Origin: Myxocyprinus asiaticus
Taxonomy: Eukaryota > Chordata > Actinopteri > Cypriniformes > Catostomidae
Reading direction: 5' to 3'
Length of the DNA stretch: 64,000 bases
Assembly: GCF_019703515.2 (NCBI RefSeq)
Contig: NC_059358.1
Coordinates: forward strand, 47,465,094-47,529,093
Of this stretch, positions 40,881 to 51,375 are shown piece by piece (positions within the stretch are counted from its first letter, which is position 1; each line of letters begins with the position of its first letter). The notes beneath the pieces were generated by a model. It searched no databases. It was given only the letters and a program-made list of their open reading frames with translations, and was not told the DNA's origin. Both the position numbers and the translations under genes were made by a program.

Positions 40881-41618
40881 AAGCAGCATCCATTTCTTCT
40901 ATAAACTTATCTTTGGCAAAAACTCCTCCTCAATAAACCATCCACAGATCTCACTTCTCATCAAGGGTATCCACAAATCTCAATCCACCAGAACCGATAC
41001 TAGGCTACCCCTCACCATCGACCTGCTCATCTGATGTCTAAATCAGGGCTACAAATCTCCAAACACCTCAAAAACACTAGACGCAACGTTCATCCTCGCT
41101 TTCTTCAGCTTCCTCCAATGTTCAGAACTCACTACCACAGCAAAATTCGACCCAAGAATCCACCCCACCATTTCGGACCTCCATATAATAGACAACAAGA
41201 CAATCAAATACTTTATCAAACAAAGCAAAACAGATCAGACCAAAAAAGGGCATTCAATGTTCATTTTCAATCTGCCAACTCCCATTCAGCCCTTTCAATT
41301 GCTAGCACCCTATCTTCATTAAAGGAAATCCCTAACCAGAACCCCTCTCGATCCACTTTTATAGATGACAAAAATCATGCAGTTTCCCGATTCTGGTTCC
41401 AAAAACACCTTAAATCCTTCTTGATTAAATCCGGCATCCCTGAAAAACTATACTCAAGCCATTCCTTCTGCATCGTCGCCGCAACCACAGCAGCCCAAAA
41501 ATGCCTGCCCGAGCACCATATACGTCTACTAGGCCGTTGGTCATCTGATTCTTACCTCAGCTACATCCGTACTAACCGTCTCCATATCAGAAACACACAA
41601 CAAGCCCTCATCAGCTAA
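40880..41618 (+). pseudogene. tyrosine recombinase relic of copy B
   Basis: Tyrosine recombinases cut and rejoin DNA through a Tyr nucleophile with an R-H-R triad. Visible parts: YLSSIHFFYKLIFGKNSSS and LLIKGIHKSQSTRTDTRLPL (N-terminal core-binding side), ILAFFSFLQCSELTTTAKFD (first catalytic Arg now Gln), LHIIDNKTIKYFIKQSKTD, then from 41034 an open frame ending KLYSSHSFCIVAATTAAQKC LPEHHIRLLGRWSSDSYLSYIRTN. HSFC is the HxxR motif with Arg replaced by Cys (TGC), LGRW the following His/Trp motif, and YIRT holds the nucleophile Tyr. Two frameshifts and the lost Arg residues inactivate it. Confidence 0.78.
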
Positions 41619-41642
41619 CCACGAGGCGTTCATGACCAGGGC

Positions 41643-41662
41643 GGGGGGGGGGGGGGGGGGGG
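41643..41662 (+). repeat. G20 homopolymer
   Basis: Twenty consecutive G residues lie in the 3' tail of copy B, just after the recombinase stop codon. Copy A has only a G7 run at the equivalent place (29987-29993). Length may be affected by sequencing error. Confidence 0.85.
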
Positions 41663-41797
41663 CGTTTGCTTATCCTTGTCAACCAGGCTGGCCCCACCGT
41701 TTGGATGTCACAGAGGTCTCTCCGGCCACTACGCTCAAGGGCCCTCCCGTTCGAATCGCAGCAGGGGGTTCTCCCATTCAAAAGCACGCGAGCTAAC

Positions 41798-42420
41798 AAC
41801 AGCTCTTCACAGAGCTAATTACCCTGCAGGTACCCTGCAATTACCGCCACTGTCCCTTCAGTGTTTCAACTTGCATTCACTCTCCAATCTTTCTATCCTA
41901 CACCTGCCAGTTTCCTATACCCAGACACTGACCCTAGCGTGAGGCTGCCTCAGCTAGCAGCCCAGCTCGATTATATCTTGTATAATCCCCCCGCATTATG
42001 TTCGTTTCCGGTTTGTCTTTTGGGGGTCAGAGGTTCCATATAATTCATATCCTTCTAAAATCAAGGCTCTGTATTTAAAGACTCGCTGTCCTGCTTATAA
42101 GCTTCTTTTGGGGGGTATTTAAACTTGGATGCCACATATGTTTACACTATCCTTAATACAGGATTACATTAACTTACAAACTACTGAAATGTAATGTTGT
42201 GAAAAAAAATTATCCCAGTTTTGGCTGTAAGTGACTGACAGCTGACAGTTACAATGACCTTACAGTAAGATGCTCAATTCTCAGGGCATAAACCACATCT
42301 GTGACAAATTTGTTTCAGGCTACATCTAACAAATAAAACAACATATGCAATGTTCAGATCAAACAAATATGTTATGATACTGGAAAGTAAGTCATTTTAT
42401 TTCTAATCAAAAGAAAAAAT
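41798..42420. other. non-coding stretch, no gene seen
   Basis: C-rich then AT-rich sequence after copy B. The Pro/Leu-rich part at 41830-42060 may still belong to the element's flank but is not shared with copy A. Confidence 0.4.
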
Positions 42421-42429
42421 AAAACTTCA

Positions 42430-42845
42430 CAGGTCCAAGCCATCTCTCCGTCCATCCTACCTGCACTCACAAACATACAATTAACACACAATTAACACAT
42501 CTCTACTTCCAGGCATTTTTCCCACTACATTTAAGCAGGCTCGAGTAACCCCGCTGCTTAAAAAACCTGCACTTAACCCCATACAAGTTGAACACTATAG
42601 ACCAGTCTCTCTCATTCCTTTCATGTTAAAACACTTTTCCATGAGCACTTAATCATTCACTCATTAAATATATATAAACAAATATATTCTTGTTGCACTC
42701 TCATCTGTCCAGGATTCTACTATTTTGATGCTCGTGAAACTTTGTAATGCAGCACTCATACCATGAATCGCTTATGATTTATTATTCCAATTTTGTAAGT
42801 CACTTTGGATAAAAGCATCTGCCAAATGAATAAATGTAAATGTAA
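42430..42845 (+). mobile_element. internally deleted L2-type LINE
   Basis: An RT fragment is followed, after a large deletion, by a typical L2-group 3' end: GTAAGTCACTTTGGATAAAA, GCATCTGCCAAATGAATAAA, then TGTAAATGTAATA. It is in the orientation opposite to the L2 at 13-22 kb, and its tail type (ATGTAA) differs from that copy's TTGAG tail, so it is a separate subfamily. Confidence 0.75.
42515..42645 (+). pseudogene. L2 reverse transcriptase fragment
   Basis: It reads LPGIFPTTFKQARVTPLLKK, PALNPIQVEHYRPVSLIPFM, LKHF. This is the segment around RT motif 1-2 of L2 elements (FKQA-VTPLLKKP-LDP--L-NYRPVSLLP). Only about 43 residues remain. Confidence 0.78.
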
Positions 42846-42948
42846 TACAGATAGCAAACTAGTACAGCACAACAGCCGAGTTCTGGTAAAAATACCAATC
42901 AGTTTCTCTACAGGCGAACTGATTTTAATAACCTATAAACCTTTTAAA

Positions 42949-43801
42949 GGTCATGAAACACTAGACTACATTTTCTGAGATGTTAACAGATATGAAATTG
43001 TTGCACATGATAGAAGACAGATTTTATTTTTAAGTAAAATTTTATTGGTTAATTTAGGGATTTTTGCACTATTTTCATAAGACTGTGTGGCCTTATGCAG
43101 TGAGAAGGCACTGTCTCATGATTATTCATGACACCACGTGATATTCTCATGAGATGAGTGCTTCAAACTCTCAAGCGGCGCTTCAGTGAGTGAGTTGATC
43201 CTGGTCTGCGAGTGTTCAAGACTGGACAACTTCTCCGCGATACTGACGGGGGTACAGGCTTTCAATCAATGGTAAAACTATCTAAATGTTCGCACAACAT
43301 GCATATATTATTGTGAGAGTTTCGAGATATGCGGTGAGGTGGACTGGAGCTCATTTGAGGAGGGGGTTAACATTGATAGTCTTGGACACAAATGCTATCG
43401 ATCCATCTTAATGTGAGTGTGTTAACCAATCTAAGTGATTATATTTCTGATCCAATGTATATATATAAGTCTCAAAAGTTATCAAAAAATATTCACATAC
43501 TTTTAATACAGAGTACATGCCTTGGCATTCTTTTGCGCATTAAATTACAGATATAAAATGACCAGTTTGTTTATGTGTGATGCATTATGAGCTTATAAAC
43601 AGTGTGTAAGTTATTTGTGCATTTTGTCACAAGCAATTGTGAGAATCTGTGATGTTGTTAACTGCATTAGTGAAATAAAGCTGAGTGACTCGATCAGACA
43701 GTTGTGTCCTCCCCTCCACTGCTAACCATGCCCACTCTCCCTGGCATTTTTTTAAATTGTGGTGAGAACTCAACTGTCCTAAAGCAGGAGGTTTCATGAC
43801 C
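42949..43801. mobile_element. candidate MITE with GGTCATGAAAC ends
   Basis: The perfect 11-bp inverted terminus GGTCATGAAAC / GTTTCATGACC encloses about 850 bp without coding capacity. No convincing TSD was read, so boundaries and superfamily are uncertain. Confidence 0.5.
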
Positions 43802-44024
43802 CGATAAGGACAGACCTACCATGAGCTCTGAGGTTGTTAATCGTTGAAACTTTATTTGTAAAAATACTGTTTAATAGTGGAATTCCTGGTGAAGAACTAC
43901 ACCCATGATCCTGAAGAGAAACGATCGACCAATCAGAGTCATGTCCAATAAATCGCACCAAAAGAGCTCTGCACACTGTGAATGATGCAATCAAGTCGCT
44001 CTCCCTACCCAGCCGGCATTTCAA

Positions 44025-44265
44025 CATTTATTCACAGGCGAATCAACGTCATGGATCAAGGTCGAATCACTGTTGAATTTAGTTTCGATTTTGCAAATTG
44101 AATCAACATTGATATCACGACTTTGTTTCAACATCTTTTCAACGTAGGTGAATTAAGGTCTTGCATCAACGTTAAATTAACATTGAATTAAGTATTGATT
44201 TTGCAAACTGAATCAACGTTGAAATTGCAACTTTGTTTCAACGTCTTTTCAACACTGAATAAAGT
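44025..44265. repeat. tandem repeat of about 115 bp, two copies
   Basis: Two units contain GATTTTGCAAATTGAATCAA / GATTTTGCAAACTGAATCAA, CGACTTTGTTTCAACATCTT / CAACTTTGTTTCAACGTCTT and many AACGTTGA/CAACGT words. Shorter internal AATCAACGTTGA-like subunits suggest an origin in a smaller repeat. Confidence 0.8.
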
Positions 44266-45430
44266 ATAGATTGAGTTTCCTTTTCATTCTACACTGTACA
44301 CAAATGTGCATTCAATTATATTATAACCTAGTTTGCAATTGGATCAAGATATGACAATACTGACTGAATCAGTGATTTACTGTACATATTCCATGTTTTC
44401 AATGCAATTGTTATATATATATGCGCAACTTGCTGTGCATAACATGCAATACTACTATCCCTACACCATATACACAAAAATGAACACCTCTAGATAAGTC
44501 AGTGGTAAAGCTTGAATGTGATCAAATGAGACTCCCTGGAAAAAGATTATTATTATGGCACCTTCCTGAATAAATATGAGGGAAAGCAGCTGTTAAAATT
44601 TATCTTCTATAGATGGAAAGATGTTCTTTCATAGACAGTCATTATATATATATTATTCCTCTGAATAAAAAAAACAATAAAATAATAATAACACATTTTA
44701 TTCAGGGAGTAACTGCTCAGGCGACAACGGTAAAACATTAAACTATAACGAAACAAACAAAAAAAGTTCCACTCCAGAAATATGGGTCTTATGGGTCAGT
44801 GGTGTGGGTCTTAAAGGGAGAGTCTACAGCCACAACCTCCCATCCTCTCCGGTGCATACTTCAAGTATTTTGACATGGTCTCCATTACTTTTGTTTGTGT
44901 CATTTTGTATGTGCTGATGACAGCATCTAAAAAGGATAAATAAACCACAGGTTAGATCATCATCAAAAATTTTGTACATTTCAACCCATGTATGAAATAT
45001 CTTGTGTGTTGTTGCCAACCATTTTCCAAAGCTATACCAAAGTTGTTTAAGTAGGATCACATATAGGTCACACTTTGTATTTTAAGAAACACAAAGTGCG
45101 CAAGTTGCTAGGTAACCACACTCCACTCAAGTATGTCACTTGGCTAGCATCTTCAACAGCATTTTTAGTCAATTTCATGAAAACTTTGATCTATTATTCA
45201 TCCAAAACTTGGATGGGCAGAGGACACTTGTGTGACAAGTTCAAAAGTAAATATAGCTGCAAGCAGCAATGCGGATTCCTCCTCAAAATGGCAAATCATT
45301 TAAAAATTGATCAGTGGAGGGTTGGGATTAACCCTTTCCCACGTACCATAACACTGGTTTGATCATTCCAGAGTGGTCCCTGGGGAGTACCATCAAACTG
45401 GTTCGATTAGAACGTTCGTGTCTGATGTCA
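44266..45430. other. non-coding stretch, no gene seen
   Basis: It includes a short TA-rich run (44643-44655) and a TATAGCTGCAAGCAGCAATG phrase at about 45254-45273 that looks like the edge of a dispersed repeat. No protein signature was found. Confidence 0.4.
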
Positions 45431-45439
45431 TCAACAGGA

Positions 45440-46010
45440 AGGATTGGTTAAGCAATGCCATTTACATGCCTAACACAGCTGCTTGAACAATCTTTTTAAC
45501 CACAGGATGTTTATTTTATGTTACAGGCATTCAAACTAACGCAGCAGACTACACATTTATTGCTCAATCCACCCAGTGTATAACCGTACAAAACTAACTG
45601 AAACTCACCATAAAAGCGGTTGTACTGTTTAGCAGCTACATAGAAAGAGACTGGCTAAGCACTTGTCATTTAAATATCTAAAACAGCTGCTAGAATGGTC
45701 TTTTTAAACCATAGAATATGTTTATTTTATGTTACGAACATTCAAACAAACACAGAATACAAGTTTACTGTCCATATACATACACTGTGTACTCGCGGAA
45801 AAATCGAAAAACTCACCAAACCTGCTGTCGTGCTGCTGCTGCTATGGAGAGAGAGACTGGCTAAGTGCTTGTCATTTATGTCTAAAATAACTGCTCAGTC
45901 TTTTCAAACACATGATAAAATAAATGTATGTAACGGGCATTCAAATAAACACAGAGGTATTAGAATACAAGTTTATAGCGCAAATCATATGACAGCAGCA
46001 AAAATAATAT
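45440..46010. repeat. tandem repeat of about 215 bp, nearly three copies
   Basis: Units begin near 45470, 45670 and 45880. They share ACAGCTGCT, CAATCTTTTTAA / TGGTCTTTTTAAACCA, ATGTTTATTTTATGTTA, GCATTCAAACTAACGCAG / ACATTCAAACAAACACAG / GCATTCAAATAAACACAG and GAGACTGGCTAAG. Divergence between units is moderate. The open frame at 45695-46018 runs through it without domain features. Confidence 0.78.
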
Positions 46011-47940
46011 TATGTTGACATGCTCTGGACACTGAAGTCTGCATTGCAATGTAAACAAACATGGCCATGGTCACAACCTATCAATAATTACATTTATCTC
46101 GATAATAATACGATCATCATAAAAGTTATATAAACACACGTTTGACATATTTGAGAATCTAATAACACATTTTTAATGTAAATAAGATGTTTTGTATAAA
46201 AACTAAGAATCTGAAATAAAGAGTTGACATCAGTAATGCTTCATAGTTTTCGTTTTCTTTTTTTTTTCTTTTTTTTATGCTTTGTTGTCTTCCCTTTCCC
46301 CCAGTGACAAGCGTCACAGCATGTCACTTTTACCTCAGATTCCCAAATCGTCACAGATTTTACACAAATTCTTTCGCTAATTGCATTTACAGTTTTATTT
46401 ACACAATTGCCACAGAAAAAGAGGTCTGCTTTTAAAAGAAAATAATTAACAGATGAGATCAGAGAAATATATATTTTTTTAATTCTGAAGATGTCTCAGC
46501 TACTGCTTCATCGCCTGCACACACCACACCAAAGAAGGTGGAGGAGGTAAGCTCTTCCTGCTGGAGGGTTACCAGCAATTTTACCCCTCCTGGACCACAA
46601 AGTCAGACCCCACCTGCTTCTCCCACAGAGGTCTAATGCTGAGGAGATCAGGAAACAAACCACTATTCTGCATAACAGCTGGAGAAAACACCACCTGGAG
46701 TGAAAGGAAAGCTGGCAAAGTGAGTTCTGACTAATGTAAATGAGATGAATGTAATTGAGCTTATATTGTAGTTTTGTGTAATGTACTCACTGGTTACACT
46801 GGATCCACCACTGACATCCACCACTATGAGGGACTTGGGATCTCTGGGTTCGTCGTCATGTCCTTACTGGCCCCTTACAATTGATAGGGCACTCCACTGT
46901 TTCCCTGCAATTCAGGATCAGCCTGATGAGAGGGCTGCTTGAGGAGCACAGTTCATAGGATGAGAATGACCATGTTCACCTGAAAAATGAGTAAAGAGAA
47001 AGCAGAGAAGTAGTAGTAAGTAGTAAGGTACCCACCGAGTACATGAGAGCTGTGCAACACTCCCTTTTGTGTTAGCCCATGTTTTGAGTACCACACACTG
47101 AAGCATTACTGAGAATTGAGAACTGTGAAATAAAATAAGCAAATGTTAGTTATGGTTATATTTCAATTGTTATGTATTGTAAATTGTGTATTTTGTCCTT
47201 GTAATTGGTTTATAATCTATGAAATGTGTGCATTGTGAGCTTTTGTTTACCACAAATGCAATGTAATTGAATGTTATGAATGCTATTTAGTAGCTGTTAT
47301 TGTTATGTTGCTTTTATTTGTTAAAATAGTTATTAATTAAATTGATGTTTATAAAAAAAAAAAAAAAAAAAAACTTTTATTATCTACAAACAAATGCATA
47401 TAAAAAGCATAGATCAATCGATAAAATTAAATAAAATCTAATTTTAAGAATAATGGTAATACGAAACTTATCTCTTGTCTCTCACAGAGCAAAGATACAT
47501 GTTTTTTGACATCATGTGGCTATTTCTCTATATTCCCTATATACTCTAGTAACACATTTGAGCATCTAATGGTGATGGAAGGAAACGGTGTGACTATACT
47601 GCATTACAAAAGTCAAAAATAGTAACTATGCCAACACAGAAACAAAAACAAAAACAAAAATGGCTTCGAACTTTATTTTAATTGTCCAGCCAACTGTCAT
47701 ACTCTGTTTGTTGGAATATGAGCATAGTTGAGCGAAACCCATCTGACACAAGACAGATCATAATCCAAGAGACCCGATTTCAGTCATAACTCAGTTTTGT
47801 AAAATGTGTATTTTGCCTTTGCATTGGAGTTTATTGCTGATGAATTACATATCATGCTACTTTCAATTGCAACCCATTCCTAATATTAGCATTAGAATAT
47901 AGACTATACCTCACACAATAGCATTTGATCAAAGTGAACA
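46011..47940. other. non-coding stretch, no gene seen
   Basis: It has poly-T and poly-A tracts (46258-46276, 47351-47373) and no recognisable domain. A GC-richer segment at 46490-46960 has short open pieces with a possible GT donor (GAGGAGGTAAGCTC near 46540), but I could not assign a family. Confidence 0.35.
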
Positions 47941-47945
47941 CGATG

Positions 47946-48292
47946 AAACGTCCTGGTTACTTGCGTAACCTCCGTTCCCTGATGGAGGGAACGAGACGTT
48001 GTGTCCCTCCTGCCACAGTGCTGAACTACCCGCTGAAATGGCCGGGACCTTGTCTCGGCTCCTCAGCATAAAACCTGAATGAGTGGTTGCATACCAGCTC
48101 CTTTTATATCTGTATGTCTGGGGGAGTGGTTTGCAAATACCACTCACCAATTTTCATTGGAGGTGTCTCGGGCTCCCAAGAGTGACCCCTAGTGTCACTA
48201 CATCGACACAATGTCTCGTTCCCTCCATCAGGGAACAGAGGTCCCTATCTGTCACTCACTCGATGTTGTGTCGATGTAGTGACACTAGGGGT
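47946..48292. repeat. DIRS terminal sequence with nested inverted repeats
   Basis: One inverted pair is CGTTCCCTGATGGAGGGAAC (about 47982) against GTTCCCTCCATCAGGGAACA (about 48217). A second, 26 bp and perfect, lies at 48185-48210 and 48267-48292 (ACCCCTAGTGTCAC...CGACACA). A TATA-like box on the minus strand (TATAAAAGGAGCTGG, about 48105-48091) suggests a promoter firing leftwards. Confidence 0.75.
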
Positions 48293-48689
48293 TTAAGTAT
48301 TGATTTTTTTGATAATTGATCATTATCTTTGATGATTGTTGAATTTGAAGGATCAATAAGTTAGTGTTAATTTTAATTAATGCTTCATCGATGTTAACAA
48401 TTAACGATTATCTTTGATAATTGTTGATTTAAAGGATTAAAAAAAGCTAACATTGATTCTCATCAATGTTCTCTTGATTTTAATAATTAATAATTATCTT
48501 TGATAATTATTAATTATTGCTAATAACCAAACCCGCTCCTTAACATAGCGCAGTACATTTACTGGAGCCCCATATGAGGTTTTAATGAGTTAGATTCAAT
48601 TAATTAATTTAAATATTAATTAATAAGTAAAGAAATAATTACCAATTATTTCTAATAGTAACACTGATCTAAACAACAAGTAAAGCCCT

Positions 48690-48960
48690 ACACATACCTA
48701 AATAAAATAAAGGCAATTCTCCCTACAATCTTACCCATTTAACATACAGGGAAGATGTTTATTCCATTAGCGACCCTGCTGTATAAACACTTCATAGCGA
48801 TTTGTATGCATGCCTAGATATAATAAAGGCAATTCTCCCTACATTCTTCTCCGTTCAACATGCCAGAGAAGTTGTTTTATTCCATGAGCGTCCCTGTTGT
48901 AGGCACTTCAGGGCATTTTTTAACATGCCTGGATATAATACAGGCAAAACATTATTTACT
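48690..48960. repeat. tandem repeat of about 120 bp inside DIRS relic
   Basis: Two and a part units share CCTAGATATAATAAAGGCAA, TTCTCCCTACA, the ACATRCNRGGAAG / ACATGCCAGAGAAG region, TTTATTCCAT and AGCGACCCTG / AGCGTCCCTG. Non-coding or decayed. Confidence 0.65.
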
Positions 48961-49922
48961 CTCATTCAATCAGTCACAGCAGCGAAGGCACAGGGGTCTC
49001 CTTCCGCTGTTCCACTGATTGTAGAACAGTCGGCAAAAGTAAGCCAAGAGCACCATCTAGTAGTTACACTTTGCACTACAGGAGAAAGCCATGCAGTAAT
49101 TCCTCTGTCTGCCCATCTAGCGGCTTGGCAGCAGTTGCAAAAAGTTTTGAAATAGGTAATTCGAATGATAGAGCATGGTTATATCACGGTGGCTAGCGTC
49201 CCATTCTGGATTTGAGACGTTTGAATTTCACTCTAATGAAATGTCAATTCAGAATGTTGACGCAGAAACAAATAATGTCACAAGCACAGCCGGGGGACTG
49301 GTTTGTGACAATAGATTTGAAGGATGCTTATTTCCATATCCAGATTGTGCCGAAGCACAGGCGCTTTCTCAGATTCACTTTTGGGGGCAAAGCGAACCAA
49401 TTTTGTGCCCTTCCGCTTGGACTTACTCTGGCACCATGCACTTTCACGAAATGCATGGATGCAGCTCTGACACCCTTGAGGCTTTCTCTCCTCCCCCATT
49501 TGAGTCAGAGGAGCATGAAATGTTACATATGCTTTGACCAGTTTGGGTGCTGCGAGTTTATGTTGACCGTACTAGCCAGTGACGTTAGACAGAACAGTTG
49601 TTTGTGTGCTTGTGTGGCCGCAACAGAGGTGTTCCAGTGTCCAAGCAAAGACTGTCTCATTGGCTTATTGATGCAATTTCGAGTTCTTAAGAAGCGCACG
49701 GTTTACCTTTTGCCTTTGGGTATTCAAGCCCATTCTACGAGGAGCATGGCATCCTCATGGGCTTTGGTTAGAGGTGCGTCCATGGAAGACATTTGTATGG
49801 CAGCAAGGTGGTCCTCTCCGCATCCAATTGTTAGATTTTATAATTTGGATGAGGGTTTGACTCCTGCTTCCCAGGTTCTCTCTGTTGGAACAGGAGTAAA
49901 ATTCAAAATTCCTTTCATTTAG
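48960..49922 (+). pseudogene. DIRS RT and tyrosine recombinase relic, fused by deletion
   Basis: RT side: SVTAAKAQG and PLSAHLAAWQQLQKVLK, then RRLNFTLMKCQFRMLTQKQI, PGDWFVTIDLKDAYFHIQIV, PKHRRFLRFTFGGKANQFCA, LPLGLTLAPCTFTKCMDAAL TPLRL. Near 49485 the RT is cut before its YLDD box and joined to the recombinase: PPPFESEEHEMLHML, PVWVLRVYVDRTSQ and VSKQRLSHWLIDAIS (other frame, with stops). Then, in the RT frame, comes GIQAHSTRSMASSWALVRGA, SMEDICMAARWSSPHPIVRF, YNLDEG. The recombinase His-x-x-Arg (HSTR) and Tyr (RFYNLD) are intact. One 236-residue frame (49212-49922) runs right through the junction, though its middle is out of frame with respect to the recombinase. Confidence 0.83.
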
Positions 49923-50049
49923 ATGCTTTAGCTCGCTTGTACGCCGCTGTATGCTTGCCACATGGGCTTAGACAGTTGGCAGCTACTGTTCACATGGCGT
50001 GAATGTATTTCATTCCCATAGTGATCATACACTGCTAGAGTTCCACGAA

Positions 50050-50365
50050 AAGGAACGTCTCAGTTACATATGCAACCTTGGTTCCCTGAGGGGAACGAGA
50101 TGCTGCGTAGCTGGCCATACTCTCTTGCAACTGTATAGGCTCATGCCTTTTGCAGAAAATCTGACTTGATGGCCTGAAGCAAGCGCCTTTATGGAGCCTG
50201 TGATGTAGCTCCCTAGAGGGCGTCGCTTAAGCGCCATCAGCCAATAAATTGGCGTGATTGTATAAGGTCTTCACAACACGTGACACTTGGACGGTGTCCC
50301 ATAGCGATCATATGCAGCATCTTGTTCTCCTCAGGGAAGCAAGGTTATGTAAGTAACAACTGATT
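50050..50365. repeat. DIRS 3' terminal sequence, inverted repeat
   Basis: The left arm CAGTTACATATGCAACCTTG, GTTCCCTGAGGGGAACGAGA, TGCTGC mirrors the right arm GCAGCATCTTGTTCTCCTCA, GGGAAGCAAGGTTATGTAAG, TAAC. The arms are separated by about 230 bp. The layout is the same as at 47946-48292, as expected for the inverted termini of DIRS elements. Confidence 0.75.
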
Positions 50366-51375
50366 GTTGTTCATTCCCTCATTAAAGACATTAAGTACAC
50401 AGTTTAGTATCTTTGTGTTTTTGTCCGATTTTCAAATCCTTTTTTTTTTTTTTTGCTTCAAATCAAAGTTTGTGATGTTGTGATTCACATCAGAACTGGT
50501 TGGTTTGGTTCATTGCTTAGAACTATTTATGGAGACTTTTATGAAATCCCCATGAAAAAAATGAAAAAAGAAAAGAAATGTACAAATACTTCCAGAACCC
50601 AGACGAAGTAAGTGGGCAGTCACTGTTGCGCTCTGTTTGCTCAGCATCTTTTGAATCTGTGATGTGTGTCTATAAATAAAAGTTGTTAAAACATTCTTAC
50701 ATGATGCATAACTTGGTTAAAATTAAAGCTAAAAGTAGGCCACATATTTAGTCACTTTAGGTCCTGCATCTGATTATGTCAGTATGATTCAATAAAATAA
50801 AAACAGTAGTCTAAACAAAAATATATATAATAAATAATAAAATACAATGAATATGTAATTGAATTAATTGAAGCAAAACCACCGAACAAACAAAGAAAAA
50901 AATATCTCCTCTCTTTTATGTACATTAAATTGGCAGCTGTTATTACAAGCACAAAGAGAATGATTACAAATGAACACATCATCAGCACCCAGATCCACAG
51001 CAGAATCTAATCTCTGCAAACAGACTTAACAACACCCATTTTTTTTTATTTATTTATTTTTTTTTATTAATTATATTTAGAAGAATCATTTGCAGAAAAC
51101 AATGAAAAATGTGTGTAAACAATGTTTCTAAAATACTGACAGATGTTTTGGGTGAAATAAATAAAATATTCATCTTGTTCTTGTTTAAGTTCTGAGGTTG
51201 TCAATAATAGCTAATAATTTTTTATTTATTTTTTAAGTAAATATCAAAGTTAATTTGTTTTTAACATCAATGATGATTGGGAAAATATCTTCAAACAATG
51301 ACAAATAAGTCCTTTTGTAAACAAATCTGTTATTCTACAGTTTGATGACCTGGCTGACCTGTGAAGATAATGAAC
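50366..51375. other. non-coding stretch, no gene seen
   Basis: AT-rich, with T tracts at 50440-50454 and a TTTA-rich run at 51040-51066. Nothing recognised. Confidence 0.45.

Larger units (their letters stand above)
37721..41797 (+). mobile_element. tyrosine-recombinase element, copy B
   Basis: It shares start and end sequences with copy A on the opposite strand: start near 37721 (TTTCATTAACAATG, CCAATCACACAGCC, then TATAAACAGCTGCTTACCTC after the inserted MITE) and end GCGAGCTAAC at 41797. A Tc1 MITE (37792-38336) is inserted at a TA near the start. The order is leader (38338-40070), Cys-rich CGVF units (40076-40330), a long Pro/Ser-rich part (40380-40900), recombinase (40880-41618), and a GC-rich 3' tail with a G20 run. 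Without the MITE it is about 3.5 kb. No RT, RNase H or integrase was recognised. Boundaries come only from where A and B stop matching. Confidence 0.68.
47946..50365 (+). mobile_element. DIRS-type retrotransposon, heavily deleted
   Basis: It has an inverted-repeat-rich terminal sequence at 47946-48292, a short tandem block (48690-48960), an RT and recombinase relic (48960-49922), and a second inverted-repeat terminal sequence at 50050-50365. Both terminal sequences share the motif family GGTTCCCTGA...GGGAACGAGA with the DIRS copy at 28990. Gag and most of RT are gone. The middle part (48300-48690) is AT-rich and may be foreign. Confidence 0.7.

Noticed and set aside
46490..46960. GC-richer block with a GTAAGC donor as a host exon
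   Set aside because: Open pieces do not join into a consistent frame and no acceptor or family signature is visible.
48300..48690. AT-rich AATTAATAATTATC words as a palindromic replication origin
   Set aside because: Low-complexity AT sequence in a DIRS relic, with nothing beyond composition to support an origin.
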